Source of the DNA: Albidovulum sp.
Lineage (GTDB): Bacteria > Pseudomonadota > Alphaproteobacteria > Rhodobacterales > Rhodobacteraceae
Direction: 5' to 3'
NCBI GenBank assembly: GCA_026989275.1
Contig: JALSJQ010000045.1
Coordinates: forward strand, 1-64,000
DNA length: 64,000 nucleotides
Part shown: in pieces, positions 37,117-45,835 of the stretch
Position numbering within the stretch: the stretch's first letter is position 1
Layout: each line of letters begins with the position of its first letter
Made by a program: the position numbers and the translations under genes
The notes under the pieces: generated by a model
Told to the model about the DNA's origin: nothing
The model's database searches: none
What the model saw: the letters and a program-made list of their open reading frames with translations, nothing else

Positions 37117-38658
37117 ATGACGTCGCTGCTTCTGCGCCTGCCGCTGCTCGTGATCCTGCCGGCGATCGGTGCGCTGGCGATGCTGATCCCGGCCGCCCAT
37201 GCCGCCTTGCGCGGCGACTGGCCGGCGATGCGGGCCTTCGCCGAGAACGGGCTCGTGCTCTTCGCCCTTCTCTCCCTGGTGGCGATCCTGACCCGCGACC
37301 GCACGCCGCGCGATGCGGCGCTCTCGCAGCTGGCGGCCCTTGTCGGCATCCATTTCGTCGCCCCGCCGCTTCTGGCGCTGCCGGTCCTCCAGCTGATCCC
37401 GGGCGGCACCTGGCTCGAGGCCAGCGCGATGATGGTCGAGGCGCTGACGACCACCGGCGCCGGGCAGCTGGCCGCCAGCCTCGCCCACCATCCCGAAAGC
37501 GGCCGCCTCGCCGCGCATGTGCCGACGCTGTTTCTCTGGGCCGGGCTCGTCGCCTGGATGGGGGGCTTCCTGCAATGGGTGGCGGCGCTGGCGATCCTCG
37601 GGCCGCTCGATCTTCTGGGCATCGACGGCGACGGGTTGCGCCACCGCCGCGCCCGCGGCGCCAACGGCAGCGAAGCCTCCTGGCGGCTGATGCGGGTGAC
37701 GGGCCGGCTCCTGCCGGTCTGGTGCGCGCTCACGGGGGCGCTCTGGCTCGGGCTCATTCTTCTCGGTGCCGCGCCGCTCGAGGGGGCGCTGGCGGCGATG
37801 GCGACGCTCTCCACCTCGGGCATTCTCCTGCCCGGGGCGAATCTCGCGGCCCCGCCGACGATCTCCGCCGGCGGCTGGGGCGGCGAGGCGCTGGTGGCCC
37901 TCTTCCTGCTGCCGGCGGTGAGCCGCTGGTTCTACCGGCCCCTTGCGGGCTACAGGCGCCGCCTTGCCGGCGGCCACCGGGCCGATCCCGAGATCCGTCT
38001 GGCACTCGCGCTCGTTCTTCTTGCCGCCGGGCTCCTGTTCCTGCGGCACTGGTGGGAGAGCGCCGATCTCTACTGGCGCACCCCGCTCGACTGGCTGGCG
38101 CTGCTGTGGAGCGGGTTCTTCACCGCCCTTTCCTTCCTCACCACCGCCGGCTTCACCAGCCAGGGCTGGGGAGAGGTGGTGGTCTGGTCGGGGATGAAGG
38201 CGCCGGGGCTGGTGCTTCTCGCGCTGGCGATGGTGGGGGGCGGGGTGGCGACCACGGCCGGCGGGCTCAAGCTCCTCAGGGTGCACGCGCTCCTGCGCCA
38301 TGTGCTGCGCGAGCGCGACCGGATGATCCATCCCCATTACATGGCGGCGGTCGGCCGGTGCCCCGATGATCCGCACGGCTCGGCGGGCTTCGCCTGGCTC
38401 GTCTTCATGCTGTTTCTCGTGACGCTGGCGCTGCTGGTGCTCGGCCTCGGCGCGAGCGGGCTGGGGTTCGACACCGCCTTTCCGCTGGCGATGAGCGCCC
38501 TCACCACCACCGGCCCCCTGGCCGGGCTCGTCAACGGCGGGATCGACTGGGGGGCGCTGCCGGTGCCGGTGCGCGCCCTGCTTTCCCTCGGCATGATCGC
38601 CGGCCGGCTCGAGATCCTCGCCCTCGTGGTCCTGCTTCTGCGGGACGACTGGAAATGA
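37117..38658 (+). CDS. trkH: Trk system potassium uptake protein TrkH
   Basis: A 513-residue membrane protein with about ten helices and four pore loops. The loop motifs ALTTTGAG, ATLSTSGI, SFLTTAGF and SALTTTGP each carry the selectivity-filter glycine. It carries K+ into the cell under control of TrkA. It sits 16 bp after trkA and upstream of hfq, the usual alphaproteobacterial order. Charged and hydrophobic segments look normal; no deletions were noticed. Confidence 0.96.
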   Translation: MTSLLLRLPLLVILPAIGALAMLIPAAHAALRGDWPAMRAFAENGLVLFALLSLVAILTRDRTPRDAALSQLAALVGIHFVAPPLLALPVLQLIPGGTWLEASAMMVEALTTTGAGQLAASLAHHPESGRLAAHVPTLFLWAGLVAWMGGFLQWVAALAILGPLDLLGIDGDGLRHRRARGANGSEASWRLMRVTGRLLPVWCALTGALWLGLILLGAAPLEGALAAMATLSTSGILLPGANLAAPPTISAGGWGGEALVALFLLPAVSRWFYRPLAGYRRRLAGGHRADPEIRLALALVLLAAGLLFLRHWWESADLYWRTPLDWLALLWSGFFTALSFLTTAGFTSQGWGEVVVWSGMKAPGLVLLALAMVGGGVATTAGGLKLLRVHALLRHVLRERDRMIHPHYMAAVGRCPDDPHGSAGFAWLVFMLFLVTLALLVLGLGASGLGFDTAFPLAMSALTTTGPLAGLVNGGIDWGALPVPVRALLSLGMIAGRLEILALVVLLLRDDWK

Positions 38659-38711
38659 TGCCCGCGGCGCGCAGCATGGCATGAAATGGCCGTGATCCGC
38701 CGCCGAAGGGT

Positions 38712-38740
38712 TTGAATCACCCGCCGAAAGCGCCATATTG
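38712..38740 (+). promoter_or_regulatory. Candidate hfq promoter
   Basis: TTGAAT (38712-38717) and ATATTG (38735-38740) are 17 bp apart in an otherwise GC-rich region, about 125 bp before hfq. The elements match the sigma-70 consensus only partly. Confidence 0.4.
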
Positions 38741-38824
38741 AAGAGGCAGGTGCGCGGGGAGGGCCGTGCGGGCATCATCGGCCGGGCCTTCCGGGGCGCC
38801 GGAAGCGGCCACCCGCCTCAGCCG

Positions 38825-38855
38825 CAACGACAACAACACGATAACAACAGGACAA
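38825..38855 (+). promoter_or_regulatory. A-rich (AAC/ACA) hfq leader, possible Hfq autoregulation site
   Basis: Just upstream of the hfq ribosome-binding region lies a run of CAACGACAACAACACGATAA type, ending in a GGACAA. It is an A-rich, structure-poor stretch in a genome where such sequence is rare, and it fits the A-R-N repeats that bind the distal face of Hfq. Autoregulation through the leader is known for E. coli hfq; here it is inferred. Confidence 0.45.
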
Positions 38856-38865
38856 GGGCGCGAAC

Positions 38866-39105
38866 ATGGCATCTGACAAGCAGAACCTGCAGGACACGTT
38901 TCTCAACCAGGTCCGCAAGAGCAAGGTTCCCGTCACCATCTTCCTGATCAACGGCGTCAAGCTCCAGGGCATGATCACCTGGTTCGACAATTTCTGCGTG
39001 CTCCTGCGCCGTGACGGTCAGAGCCAGCTGGTCTACAAGCATGCGATCTCGACCGTGATGCCGTCGCAACCCGTCAAGCTCTATGAGCCGGAGGACGAAG
39101 ACTGA
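38866..39105 (+). CDS. hfq: RNA chaperone Hfq
   Basis: A 79-residue Sm-like protein starting [20 protein letters not shown]. The Sm1 motif ([21 protein letters not shown]) and the Sm2 motif (YKHAIST) are intact. The C-terminal tail is very short and acidic (EPEDED), as usual in alphaproteobacteria. It forms a hexamer and helps small RNAs pair with mRNAs; in Rhodobacter the ortholog NrfA affects nif expression, which fits the neighbouring ntr genes. The hflX frame overlaps or follows directly. Confidence 0.98.
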   Translation: MASDKQNLQDTFLNQVRKSKVPVTIFLINGVKLQGMITWFDNFCVLLRRDGQSQLVYKHAISTVMPSQPVKLYEPEDED

Positions 39106-39196
39106 AACTGCTTCCAGCAGGATCGCGGGGCGGTTCGGCCCGGCGCAAGGCGAGGCCGGGGCGCTCCGGGGCGGGCGTGGCGAAGGGCGGGCGCGC

Positions 39197-40654
39197 ATGA
39201 TCGAGCGTGTCGAGAAGCCCACCCGCGCCTGGGTGATCCACCCGCATCTGAAACTCCGCCCGAAGGAGGGCTCCGCCGGCGAGGCAGGCGAGGAGAGCGG
39301 GCGGCGGCGCATGCCCGAGAGCGCGCTCAGGGAAGCGATCGGCCTTGCCGAGGCGCTCGGGCTTGCGGTGGCGGGTGCCGAGATCGTGCGGCTGGCGCGC
39401 ATCCGGCCGGGCCATCTCTTCGGGCGGGGCACGCTCGATCGCATCGGCAGGCGTCTGGCCGAGGAGGAGGTCGATCTGGTGCTGATCGACGGGCCGGTGT
39501 CTCCGATCCAGCAGCGCAATCTCGAACGGGAATGGCAGGTCAAGCTCCTCGATCGCACCGGCCTCATCCTCGAGATCTTCGCCGACCGGGCCCGCACCCG
39601 CGAAGGGGTGCTCCAGGTCGAGCTTGCGGCGCTCGAATACCAGAAGACCCGGCTCGTGCGTTCCTGGACCCATCTCGAGCGCCAGAGGGGCGGGCTCGGC
39701 TTCGTCGGCGGACCGGGGGAGACCCAGATCGAGGCCGACCGGCGCGCGCTCAGGGAGGCGATCACCCGCATTCGCCGCCAGCTCGGCAAGGTGCGGCGCA
39801 CGCGCACGCTCCACCGTGTGGCGCGGCGCAAGGTGCCGTGGCCGATCGTCGCTCTCGTCGGCTACACCAACGCCGGCAAGTCCACCCTGTTCAACCGGCT
39901 GACCGGGGCCGAGGTGGCGGCCGAGGACATGCTCTTCGCCACCCTCGATCCGACCATGCGGGCGGTGCGGCTGCCGCGGGAGGGCGGCAGCGCCCGCGAG
40001 GTGATCCTGTCGGACACGGTCGGCTTCATCTCCGATCTGCCCCATGAACTCGTTGCCGCCTTCCGCGCCACGCTCGAGGAAGTGACCGAGGCCGATGTCA
40101 TTCTCCATGTGCGCGACATTTCCCACCCCGAGAGCGAAGCCCAGGCCGCGGATGTGGAGCGGATCCTCGCCGAGCTCGGCATCGGCACCGGTGACGGGCG
40201 GCCGGTGATCGAGCTGTGGAACAAGATCGACCGGCTCGCGCCCGAGGAACGGGCGCAGGTGGAGAACCGCGCGGCCCGGCGCGGCAATGCCGTGCCGATC
40301 TCGGCCCTGACGGGTGAAGGCATGGCGGCGGTGACGGCGGCGATCGACGCCGCCCTCGCGCGCGACATGCGGGAGGCGGAAATCCGTCTCGATCACGGCG
40401 ACGGCGCCCGCCGCGCCTGGCTTCATGCCCAGGGCGTGGTCGAGGAGGAGCGCTTCGGGAAGGCGGGGCCGGTGCTCAAGGTGCGCTGGACCGAGGCCCA
40501 GGCCCGCCGCTTCGCCCGTCTCGCCGGAAAGGGCGGCGCCGAGCCGGCCCGTCCCCGGGGGCAGGGCGGAGGGCCGCGGTGCGCCTCTTCCGCCGCCTCC
40601 GCTGCGGGGCCGAGCGCGGAGCCGATCGGCGAAGGGCCTTCGTCGGACCGCTGA
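39197..40654 (+). CDS. hflX: GTPase HflX
   Basis: A 485-residue GTPase: N-terminal HflX domain with the signature GGLGFVGGPGETQIEADRR (165-183), then the G domain with GYTNAGKST (222-230), the G3 DTVGF and the NKID G4 motif. HflX binds ribosomes and splits stalled or heat-damaged ones. ATG at 39197 gives a family-like N-terminus; an ATG at 39083, inside the end of hfq, would add 38 basic residues and couple translation to hfq. A Gly/Pro/Ala-rich tail of about 45 residues follows the G domain. Confidence 0.96.
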   Translation: MIERVEKPTRAWVIHPHLKLRPKEGSAGEAGEESGRRRMPESALREAIGLAEALGLAVAGAEIVRLARIRPGHLFGRGTLDRIGRRLAEEEVDLVLIDGPVSPIQQRNLEREWQVKLLDRTGLILEIFADRARTREGVLQVELAALEYQKTRLVRSWTHLERQRGGLGFVGGPGETQIEADRRALREAITRIRRQLGKVRRTRTLHRVARRKVPWPIVALVGYTNAGKSTLFNRLTGAEVAAEDMLFATLDPTMRAVRLPREGGSAREVILSDTVGFISDLPHELVAAFRATLEEVTEADVILHVRDISHPESEAQAADVERILAELGIGTGDGRPVIELWNKIDRLAPEERAQVENRAARRGNAVPISALTGEGMAAVTAAIDAALARDMREAEIRLDHGDGARRAWLHAQGVVEEERFGKAGPVLKVRWTEAQARRFARLAGKGGAEPARPRGQGGGPRCASSAASAAGPSAEPIGEGPSSDR

Positions 40655-40691
40655 ACCGGCCCGGCGCGGGAAGGGCGACTCGAAGATCGGC

Positions 40692-41903
40692 TCAAAGATC
40701 GGCTTCGAATTCCTCGATCAGATGCAGGACCACCTTGCGCAGCGCCTCCTCCTCGCTGTCGCCGAGAGCGATGGCCGCATCGCGCACCGCGCGCTGGCGC
40801 ATGGCCGAGGTGCCGCGGGCGACGATCGAACGGGCGTGCTCGATCTCGTCGATGCAGCCCAGAACCTCGGCGTCTTCGCCGACGAGGGCGATCAGCTCGT
40901 CGATAAGTTCCCCGTAGGGGACGATCTCGCCCTTGGCGAAGTCGATCAGCCCCTCGGCGGGGCCGTAGCGCTGGGCGCGCCAGCGGTTCTCGCCGACGAG
41001 GAAGCGGTCATAGATCCGCCAGCGCTGGTTGCTCATCCTCAACCGCCACAGCATCCGCATGACCGCCTGGGTGAGGGCGGCGATGGCAAGCGCGTCCTCG
41101 AGCCGGGGGGAAACGTCGCAGATCCGGCTCTCGAGGGTCGGGAAGCGGGCGGAGGGGCGCACGTCCCACCAGATCTTCGAGCTGTCCTCGATGATGCCGT
41201 TGGCGATGAGGATCTCGATCGAGCGTTCGTATTCGGACCAGGAAGCGAAGCGCGGCGGCAGCCCCGTGCGCGGCAGGTTGTCGAAGATCGTCAGCCGATA
41301 GGATTGCAGGCCGGTGTCGTGTCCGCGCCAGAAGGGGGAGGAGCAGGAGAGGGCGAGGAGGTGGGGCAGGAAATAGGGAAATTGCGACAGCAGGTCGATC
41401 CTGAGCTCGTCATGGCCGATGCCGACATGGGTGTGCATGCCGCAGATCAGCATCCGTCGCACCACCCCGGCCAGATCGCGGGCGAGGCTGTCATAACGTT
41501 CCTTCGGCGTGTGCTTCTGCTCCTCCCAGCGGGCGAAGGGGTGACAGGAGGCGGCGATCGGGGCGAGGTTGTGGCGCCGGGCGATGCGGGCGAGCGTGCT
41601 GCGCAGCCGCCGCAGATCTTCGCGGGCGGCGGCGATGTCGGCGCTCACGCGGGTGCCGACCTCGATCTGGCACTGGAGGAATTCGGGGCTGACCTGATCG
41701 GCGAGCGCCGCCTCCGCCTCGCGCATCAGCGCTTCGGGGGCCGGGGCCAGATCGAGCGTGTCGAGATCGACGAGGAGGTATTCTTCTTCGAGGCCGAGGG
41801 TGAAATCGGGGTGGGGCAGGGACAAGGGGCGTGTCTTTCTTCGCGGTGAGGGATCGGGAATGTTCCGATCAGAAGACGCGCTGTTGCCCTTTTCGTCAAG
41901 CAT
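40692..41903 (-). CDS. YbdK-type carboxylate-amine ligase (GCS2 family)
   Basis: A 403-residue ATP-grasp-like enzyme of the glutamate-cysteine ligase type 2 family: [13 protein letters not shown] at about residue 36, [16 protein letters not shown] mid-protein, and [20 protein letters not shown], all YbdK hallmarks. E. coli YbdK has weak glutamate-cysteine ligase activity; the physiological substrate is not known. It is convergent with hflX, only 37 bp away. ATG at 41903 was chosen because further upstream the frame is Arg/Ala/Pro-rich. Three paralogous small genes lie upstream on the same strand, but any link is unproven. Confidence 0.92.
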   Translation of the reverse strand: MLDEKGNSASSDRNIPDPSPRRKTRPLSLPHPDFTLGLEEEYLLVDLDTLDLAPAPEALMREAEAALADQVSPEFLQCQIEVGTRVSADIAAAREDLRRLRSTLARIARRHNLAPIAASCHPFARWEEQKHTPKERYDSLARDLAGVVRRMLICGMHTHVGIGHDELRIDLLSQFPYFLPHLLALSCSSPFWRGHDTGLQSYRLTIFDNLPRTGLPPRFASWSEYERSIEILIANGIIEDSSKIWWDVRPSARFPTLESRICDVSPRLEDALAIAALTQAVMRMLWRLRMSNQRWRIYDRFLVGENRWRAQRYGPAEGLIDFAKGEIVPYGELIDELIALVGEDAEVLGCIDEIEHARSIVARGTSAMRQRAVRDAAIALGDSEEEALRKVVLHLIEEFEADL

Positions 41904-42018
41904 TTCGGCATCGTCCGCCCCGGGTCGCTCCGCTGCGGGACAATGGGTCGCAGGCGGTGCGCGAGCGGGAAGCGGCGCCCGGGCGGGGAGGCGGGGTGCC
42001 GGGCGCTGCCGGGCGGGT

Positions 42019-42471
42019 TCATCCGCGCTGCTCGCCGCCCGTGGCGCCGAGGCGCGTTTGCGCCAGCATCGCCCGCACATCCGCCTCGTCGATGCCGAGG
42101 AGCAGGGCGGCCTCGTCGATGCGGCTCACCACCCGGCGCACCACGCCACTGTCGAGCCGGTCCCAGGACGCCTTGACCAGCCGCGCCGCCTTGCGACCGA
42201 TCTCGGTCGGAGCGAGCATTACCGACAGGATCTCCGAAGGCGCTCTTGCGGTGTGTTCGGCAATCCGCGCCTGCAGCAGCATCAGCTTGAGCGGGTTGCG
42301 TTCGAAGCGCTCGAGCGCGCCGAGATCGACCAGGTGCTTGAGCGCCAGGCTGAAATCGGGGTTCTCGGGGAAGGTGCGGATCATGTCTTCGTAATCGCTC
42401 AGGCGGGCGTCTCCCCAATAGCGGAAGACGACAACGCCGTGCTCGGGAAAGATGCGAAAACAGGCGGGCAT
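42019..42471 (-). CDS. Small unrecognised protein, tandem paralog 1 of 3
   Basis: A 150-residue alpha/beta protein. It begins [12 protein letters not shown] and has a central [10 protein letters not shown] strand-helix, then [26 protein letters not shown] and an SWDRL motif. The same pattern recurs in the next two genes upstream, and it is closest to the one at 43432. The N-terminal beta pair followed by a vDL strand recalls STAS/SpoIIAA-like folds, but no named family is certain. The ribosome-binding site at ATG 42471 is weak; the frame continues 400 bp upstream with Arg-rich sequence that is probably not coding. It lies 115 bp before the YbdK-type gene. Confidence 0.75.
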   Translation of the reverse strand: MPACFRIFPEHGVVVFRYWGDARLSDYEDMIRTFPENPDFSLALKHLVDLGALERFERNPLKLMLLQARIAEHTARAPSEILSVMLAPTEIGRKAARLVKASWDRLDSGVVRRVVSRIDEAALLLGIDEADVRAMLAQTRLGATGGEQRG

Positions 42472-42892
42472 GGCGAACTCGCGAAGCGGACAGATCGGAA
42501 CGGGGCGATGGCCGGGGCGCGGATGGCGGCACCGCCTTACCCTGCCGGGATGCCGCGCGAGAGGCAAGATCTCCGACGGTCGCTCCCGGAGAAGCCGCAT
42601 CCTGCCCCGTCTTGCCCCCGCGAGATCGGCGAACGAGGGATCGGGCCGTGGCACGAAGGACGCGGCAGGCGTTCTCCCCCGGCCCCGGTTTCGGCTCCGG
42701 TCGCGGGATGTCGGTCGAAACTCCCCGGCCGCGACAGCCCCTGCCCGCAGCCTGTTCCGCTTGCGAGAGGGTCCGGTTGTGGTGCCCGTTTCCGGCGATG
42801 CCTGCCTCGGGAAAGCCGGCAGGCCGCCTGTCCTTCGTATCCGCGTCCCGCGCCCGCACCCGCCCCGCATCGGGGCAGCGCATTTCCGCCGC
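42472..42892. other. Gene-free stretch between paralogs 1 and 2
   Basis: This 421-bp gap holds no convincing gene. An Arg-rich extension of the paralog 1 frame runs through it, but it has no counterpart in the other two paralogs, so I treat it as non-coding. No promoter elements or strong hairpins stood out. Confidence 0.45.
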
Positions 42893-43369
42893 TCAGCCCG
42901 TGCGCGGCAGCCGGTCCTCTCCCTCCTCGGCGGGCGGCGTCAGGCGCCGGTGAAGGGCGTCGAGCCGGTCATGCACGAGCGCCGGCGGCAGGGCGAGGAG
43001 ATCGGCAGCCATGTCCGCATCGGCGACGAGGCGATAGACCACCGGAATCCTCTGCCTTTCCCAGGACCCCCGGATCATCCCCAGCGCCTTCTGCGCCACC
43101 GGGTGGGGGGCGATGACGACCGAGAAGATGTCCTGCGTCACCGGCGCCAGCACCTCCGCCAGCCGCGCCTGGAGCGCCATCAGGCCGACGGGATCGTTCT
43201 CGAAACCGGTCATGGCCGTGAGGTCGGAGAGAAAGCGGATGCCGGGATAATAGTCGGGATGGGAGACGATGCCGGTGGTTCGCCGGGCGTATTCCTCGAG
43301 CGTCACCCGGCCGGCATGGGCTTCGAAGACGAGGTTGTGGCGGCGGTCGATGTCGAAGGCGATCGGCAT
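42893..43369 (-). CDS. Small unrecognised protein, tandem paralog 2 of 3
   Basis: A 158-residue member of the local triplet. Shared positions include GRVTLEEYA, FLSDLTAMTGFENDPVGLM, QARLAEV, VVIAPHPVAQKALGMIRGSWER and VVYRLV, so the homology with both neighbours is plain, but this copy lacks the MPAC start. It has a longer acidic tail. ATG at 43369 follows a good GAGAGGAAAC site. It begins 62 bp after paralog 3. Cytoplasmic; no membrane segment. Function not known. Confidence 0.8.
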   Translation of the reverse strand: MPIAFDIDRRHNLVFEAHAGRVTLEEYARRTTGIVSHPDYYPGIRFLSDLTAMTGFENDPVGLMALQARLAEVLAPVTQDIFSVVIAPHPVAQKALGMIRGSWERQRIPVVYRLVADADMAADLLALPPALVHDRLDALHRRLTPPAEEGEDRLPRTG

Positions 43370-43431
43370 GTTTCCTCTCTCGTGAGGCTTGGCAGGGAAG
43401 GTGGGCGGGAGCGCCGGGAAGGGGTTGCGGT

Positions 43432-43878
43432 TCAGTCGTGAAGCCTGCCCTCGTCGGCAGCGGTTTCCCGGAGCGCCCGGGCTATCGTGGCCGTCTCGAG
43501 GCCGAGAAAGAGCGCGGCCTGGGCCGCATCGAGGGCGAGGCGGAAGAAGAGCGGCTGATCGAGCCCGTCCCAGGAGCGGCGCACCATCTCGATGGCCTTC
43601 AGAGCCGGCGGATGGGGAGCGATGGCCACCACCATCTGCTCTCCGGGGCCGCGGGCGAGAATGTCGAGCATGGCGGCCTCGATCTTCATCAGCGCCACCG
43701 GATCGGGCCGGAAGGAGGCGAGGGCGCTCAGATCCACGAGCTGCCGCATGCCGATCCTGTGGGCCGGGTCGGCCAGCACCGCCTCGATGACGGCGGCATA
43801 TTCCTCATCGGTCACATGGCCGCTGAAGCGGAGCACGAAAAGATCGTTTTCGGGGAACACCCGATGACATGCCGGCAT
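43432..43878 (-). CDS. Small unrecognised protein, tandem paralog 3 of 3
   Basis: A 148-residue protein starting MPACHRVFPENDLF, nearly the same opening as paralog 1 including Cys4. It shares GHVTDEEYAAV, QLVDLSALASFRPDPVALM, VAIAPHPPALKAIEMVRRSWDGLD and a C-terminal FLGL helix with the others. ATG at 43878 has a GGAAAAG site; a GTG two codons upstream is less likely. As first gene of the run on the minus strand it probably carries the promoter for at least paralog 2. Function not known. Confidence 0.8.
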   Translation of the reverse strand: MPACHRVFPENDLFVLRFSGHVTDEEYAAVIEAVLADPAHRIGMRQLVDLSALASFRPDPVALMKIEAAMLDILARGPGEQMVVAIAPHPPALKAIEMVRRSWDGLDQPLFFRLALDAAQAALFLGLETATIARALRETAADEGRLHD

Positions 43879-44043
43879 GACCACTTTTCCGACTGACGCA
43901 ACGTCCGATTCGGGGCAAGCCTAGGGATCTGCCGCTGCCCGTCAAGGATTCGCGTGCATGCGCGACATGATTTCCGTTCCGGCACGGGAAGGTGCCGCGG
44001 GGAGGGCATGTCTCCTGCCCCGCAGGCACGACCACGACGGAAC

Positions 44044-44088
44044 GGGCCCCGCCCCGGGGAGGAACGGGGCGGGGCCCATGCATGGGCC
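44044..44088 (-). terminator. Strong overlapping hairpins after mmsA
   Basis: GGGCCCCGCCCC (44044-44055) pairs perfectly with GGGGCGGGGCCC (44066-44077), a 12-bp stem with a 10-nt loop, 39 bp beyond the mmsA stop. A perfect 16-bp palindrome, GGCCCATGCATGGGCC, overlaps it at 44073-44088. No T-run follows, so it may act as an RNA-end stabiliser or bidirectional pause. Confidence 0.55.
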
Positions 44089-44115
44089 GGCGGGTGGCCG
44101 GGAAGGGCGAGGCGC

Positions 44116-45615
44116 TCAGTCCATCTGCCGGAAGTGGAACTCGCCGCCTTCCTTGAGCCCCGAGGGCCAGCGCGAGGTCACCGTCTTGGTGCGGGTGTAG
44201 AAGCGGAAGCTGTCCGGTCCGTGCTGGTTGAGATCGCCGAAGGCCGAGCGTTTCCAGCCGCCGAAGGTGTGATAGGCCAGCGGTACCGGGATCGGCACGT
44301 TGATTCCGACCATGCCGATATTCACCCTCGACGCGAAGTCGCGGGCGGTGTCGCCGTCGCGCGTGAAGATGGCGACGCCGTTGCCGTATTCGTGGTCCAT
44401 CGCCAGCTTCAGCGCCTCCTCGTAGGAACCGGCGCGCACCGTCGAGAGCACCGGGCCGAAGATCTCGGTCTTGTAGATCGTCATGTCGGGCGTGACGTGA
44501 TCGAAGAGATGGGGGCCGACCCAGAAGCCGTTTTCATAGCCCTGGAGGGTGAAGTCGCGATTGTCCACCACCAGCTTCGCCCCTTCCTCGATCCCCTTCT
44601 CGATCAGGCCGAGCACGCGCTGCTGGGCCTCGCGGGTGACGAGGGGGCCGTAATCGACATCCTCGCCCATGGTGTAGGGGCCGACGCGCAGCTTCTCGAT
44701 CCGCGGCACCAGCTTCTCGATCAGCCGCTCGGCGGTCTCCTCGCCGACCGGAACGGCCACCGAGATCGCCATGCAGCGTTCGCCGGCGGCGCCGTAGCCC
44801 GCGCCCACCAGCGCATCGGCCGCCTGGTCCATGTCGGCATCGGGCATGACGATCATGTGGTTCTTGGCCCCGCCGAAGCACTGGGCCCGCTTGCCGGCGG
44901 CGGCGGCGCGGGAATAGACGTAATGGGCGATCGGCGTCGATCCGACGAAGCCCACCGCCTGGATGGTTTCGTTGTCGAGAATGGCATCCACGGCTTCCTT
45001 GTCGCCGTTGACCACCTGGAGGATACCGTCGGGCAGGCCGGCCTCCTTGAAGAGCTCGGCCAGCATCATCGGCACCGAGGGGTCGCGTTCGGAGGGCTTG
45101 AGGATGAAGGCGTTGCCCGCGGCGATCGCCGGCCCCATCTTCCACATCGGGATCATCGCCGGGAAGTTGAAGGGCGTGATGCCGGCCACCACGCCGAGAG
45201 GCTGGCGCATGGAATACATGTCGATGCCGGGGCCGACATTGTCGGAGAACTCGCCCTTGAGGAAATGGGGCGCGCCGAGGGCGAATTCGATCACCTCGAG
45301 GCCGCGCTGCACGTCGCCGCGGGCGTCGGGCAGGGTCTTGCCGTGCTCGCGCGAGAGCGCCTCGGCCAGCTTGTCCATGTCGCGGTTGAGCAGGCGGATG
45401 AATTCCATCAGCACCCGCGCGCGGCGCTGCGGGTTGGTCGCGGCCCAGGCGGGCTGGGCCTCGGCGGCCTTCGCCACCGCCTCGTCGAGCTCCGCCTTCG
45501 AGGCGAGGGCGACCTGGGCGATCACCTCGCCCGTCGCCGGGTTGTAGACATCGGCGAAGCGGCCCGAGCCGCCGGCCACTTCGGCGCCGTTGATCCAGTG
45601 TCCGATCTTGCGCAT
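44116..45615 (-). CDS. mmsA: CoA-acylating methylmalonate-semialdehyde dehydrogenase
   Basis: A 499-residue aldehyde dehydrogenase of the MmsA/IolA type, turning methylmalonate semialdehyde into propionyl-CoA (and malonate semialdehyde into acetyl-CoA) with NAD+ and CoA, in valine and inositol breakdown. The nucleophile Cys281 lies in GERCMAISVAVPVG, and GITPFNFPAMIPMWK (145-159) and FGGAKNHMIVMPDAD (247-261) are group-specific. The usual general-base Glu of other aldehyde dehydrogenases is absent in the CoA-acylating group, in line with this sequence. ATG at 45615 follows GGGAGGATCCC. It is divergent from a LysR gene that probably controls it. Confidence 0.96.
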   Translation of the reverse strand: MRKIGHWINGAEVAGGSGRFADVYNPATGEVIAQVALASKAELDEAVAKAAEAQPAWAATNPQRRARVLMEFIRLLNRDMDKLAEALSREHGKTLPDARGDVQRGLEVIEFALGAPHFLKGEFSDNVGPGIDMYSMRQPLGVVAGITPFNFPAMIPMWKMGPAIAAGNAFILKPSERDPSVPMMLAELFKEAGLPDGILQVVNGDKEAVDAILDNETIQAVGFVGSTPIAHYVYSRAAAAGKRAQCFGGAKNHMIVMPDADMDQAADALVGAGYGAAGERCMAISVAVPVGEETAERLIEKLVPRIEKLRVGPYTMGEDVDYGPLVTREAQQRVLGLIEKGIEEGAKLVVDNRDFTLQGYENGFWVGPHLFDHVTPDMTIYKTEIFGPVLSTVRAGSYEEALKLAMDHEYGNGVAIFTRDGDTARDFASRVNIGMVGINVPIPVPLAYHTFGGWKRSAFGDLNQHGPDSFRFYTRTKTVTSRWPSGLKEGGEFHFRQMD

Positions 45616-45780
45616 GGGATCCTCCCTTTCCTCGGCCCGCCGCAGCGCGGGCGTGTCGTTCATGCCTCTTTTCCCGCCGCCGCCCGCCGGGCGCCCCTGC
45701 CCGGCCGCGGCCGCCTCGTGCATGACGCCACCCTATCCCTGCATTTGTGCCGAATGAAGAACGAAAATCTCAAACGCATC

Positions 45781-45794
45781 TTGCAGAAATGCAA
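45781..45794. promoter_or_regulatory. LysR-type operator between mmsA and lysR
   Basis: TTGCA-GAAA-TGCAA is a perfect inverted repeat that also fits the T-N11-A LysR box. It lies 41 bp before the LysR start and about 165 bp before mmsA, in the only AT-rich part of the gap. Confidence 0.6.
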
Positions 45795-45835
45795 TGTTGC
45801 GGGTTTTCTGGCATTGTGGAGCGAGGAGAGACGCC

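Noticed and set aside
33276-37823. A 1515-codon minus-strand frame opposite ntrX, trkA and trkH
   Set aside because: Runs antisense across three certain genes and the 900-bp gap; composition typical of high-GC shadows. Looked at because of its length and because it covers the gap.
42472-42870. 133-codon N-terminal extension of paralog 1
   Set aside because: Arg-rich, without counterpart in the other two paralogs, which begin at the equivalent MPAC position.
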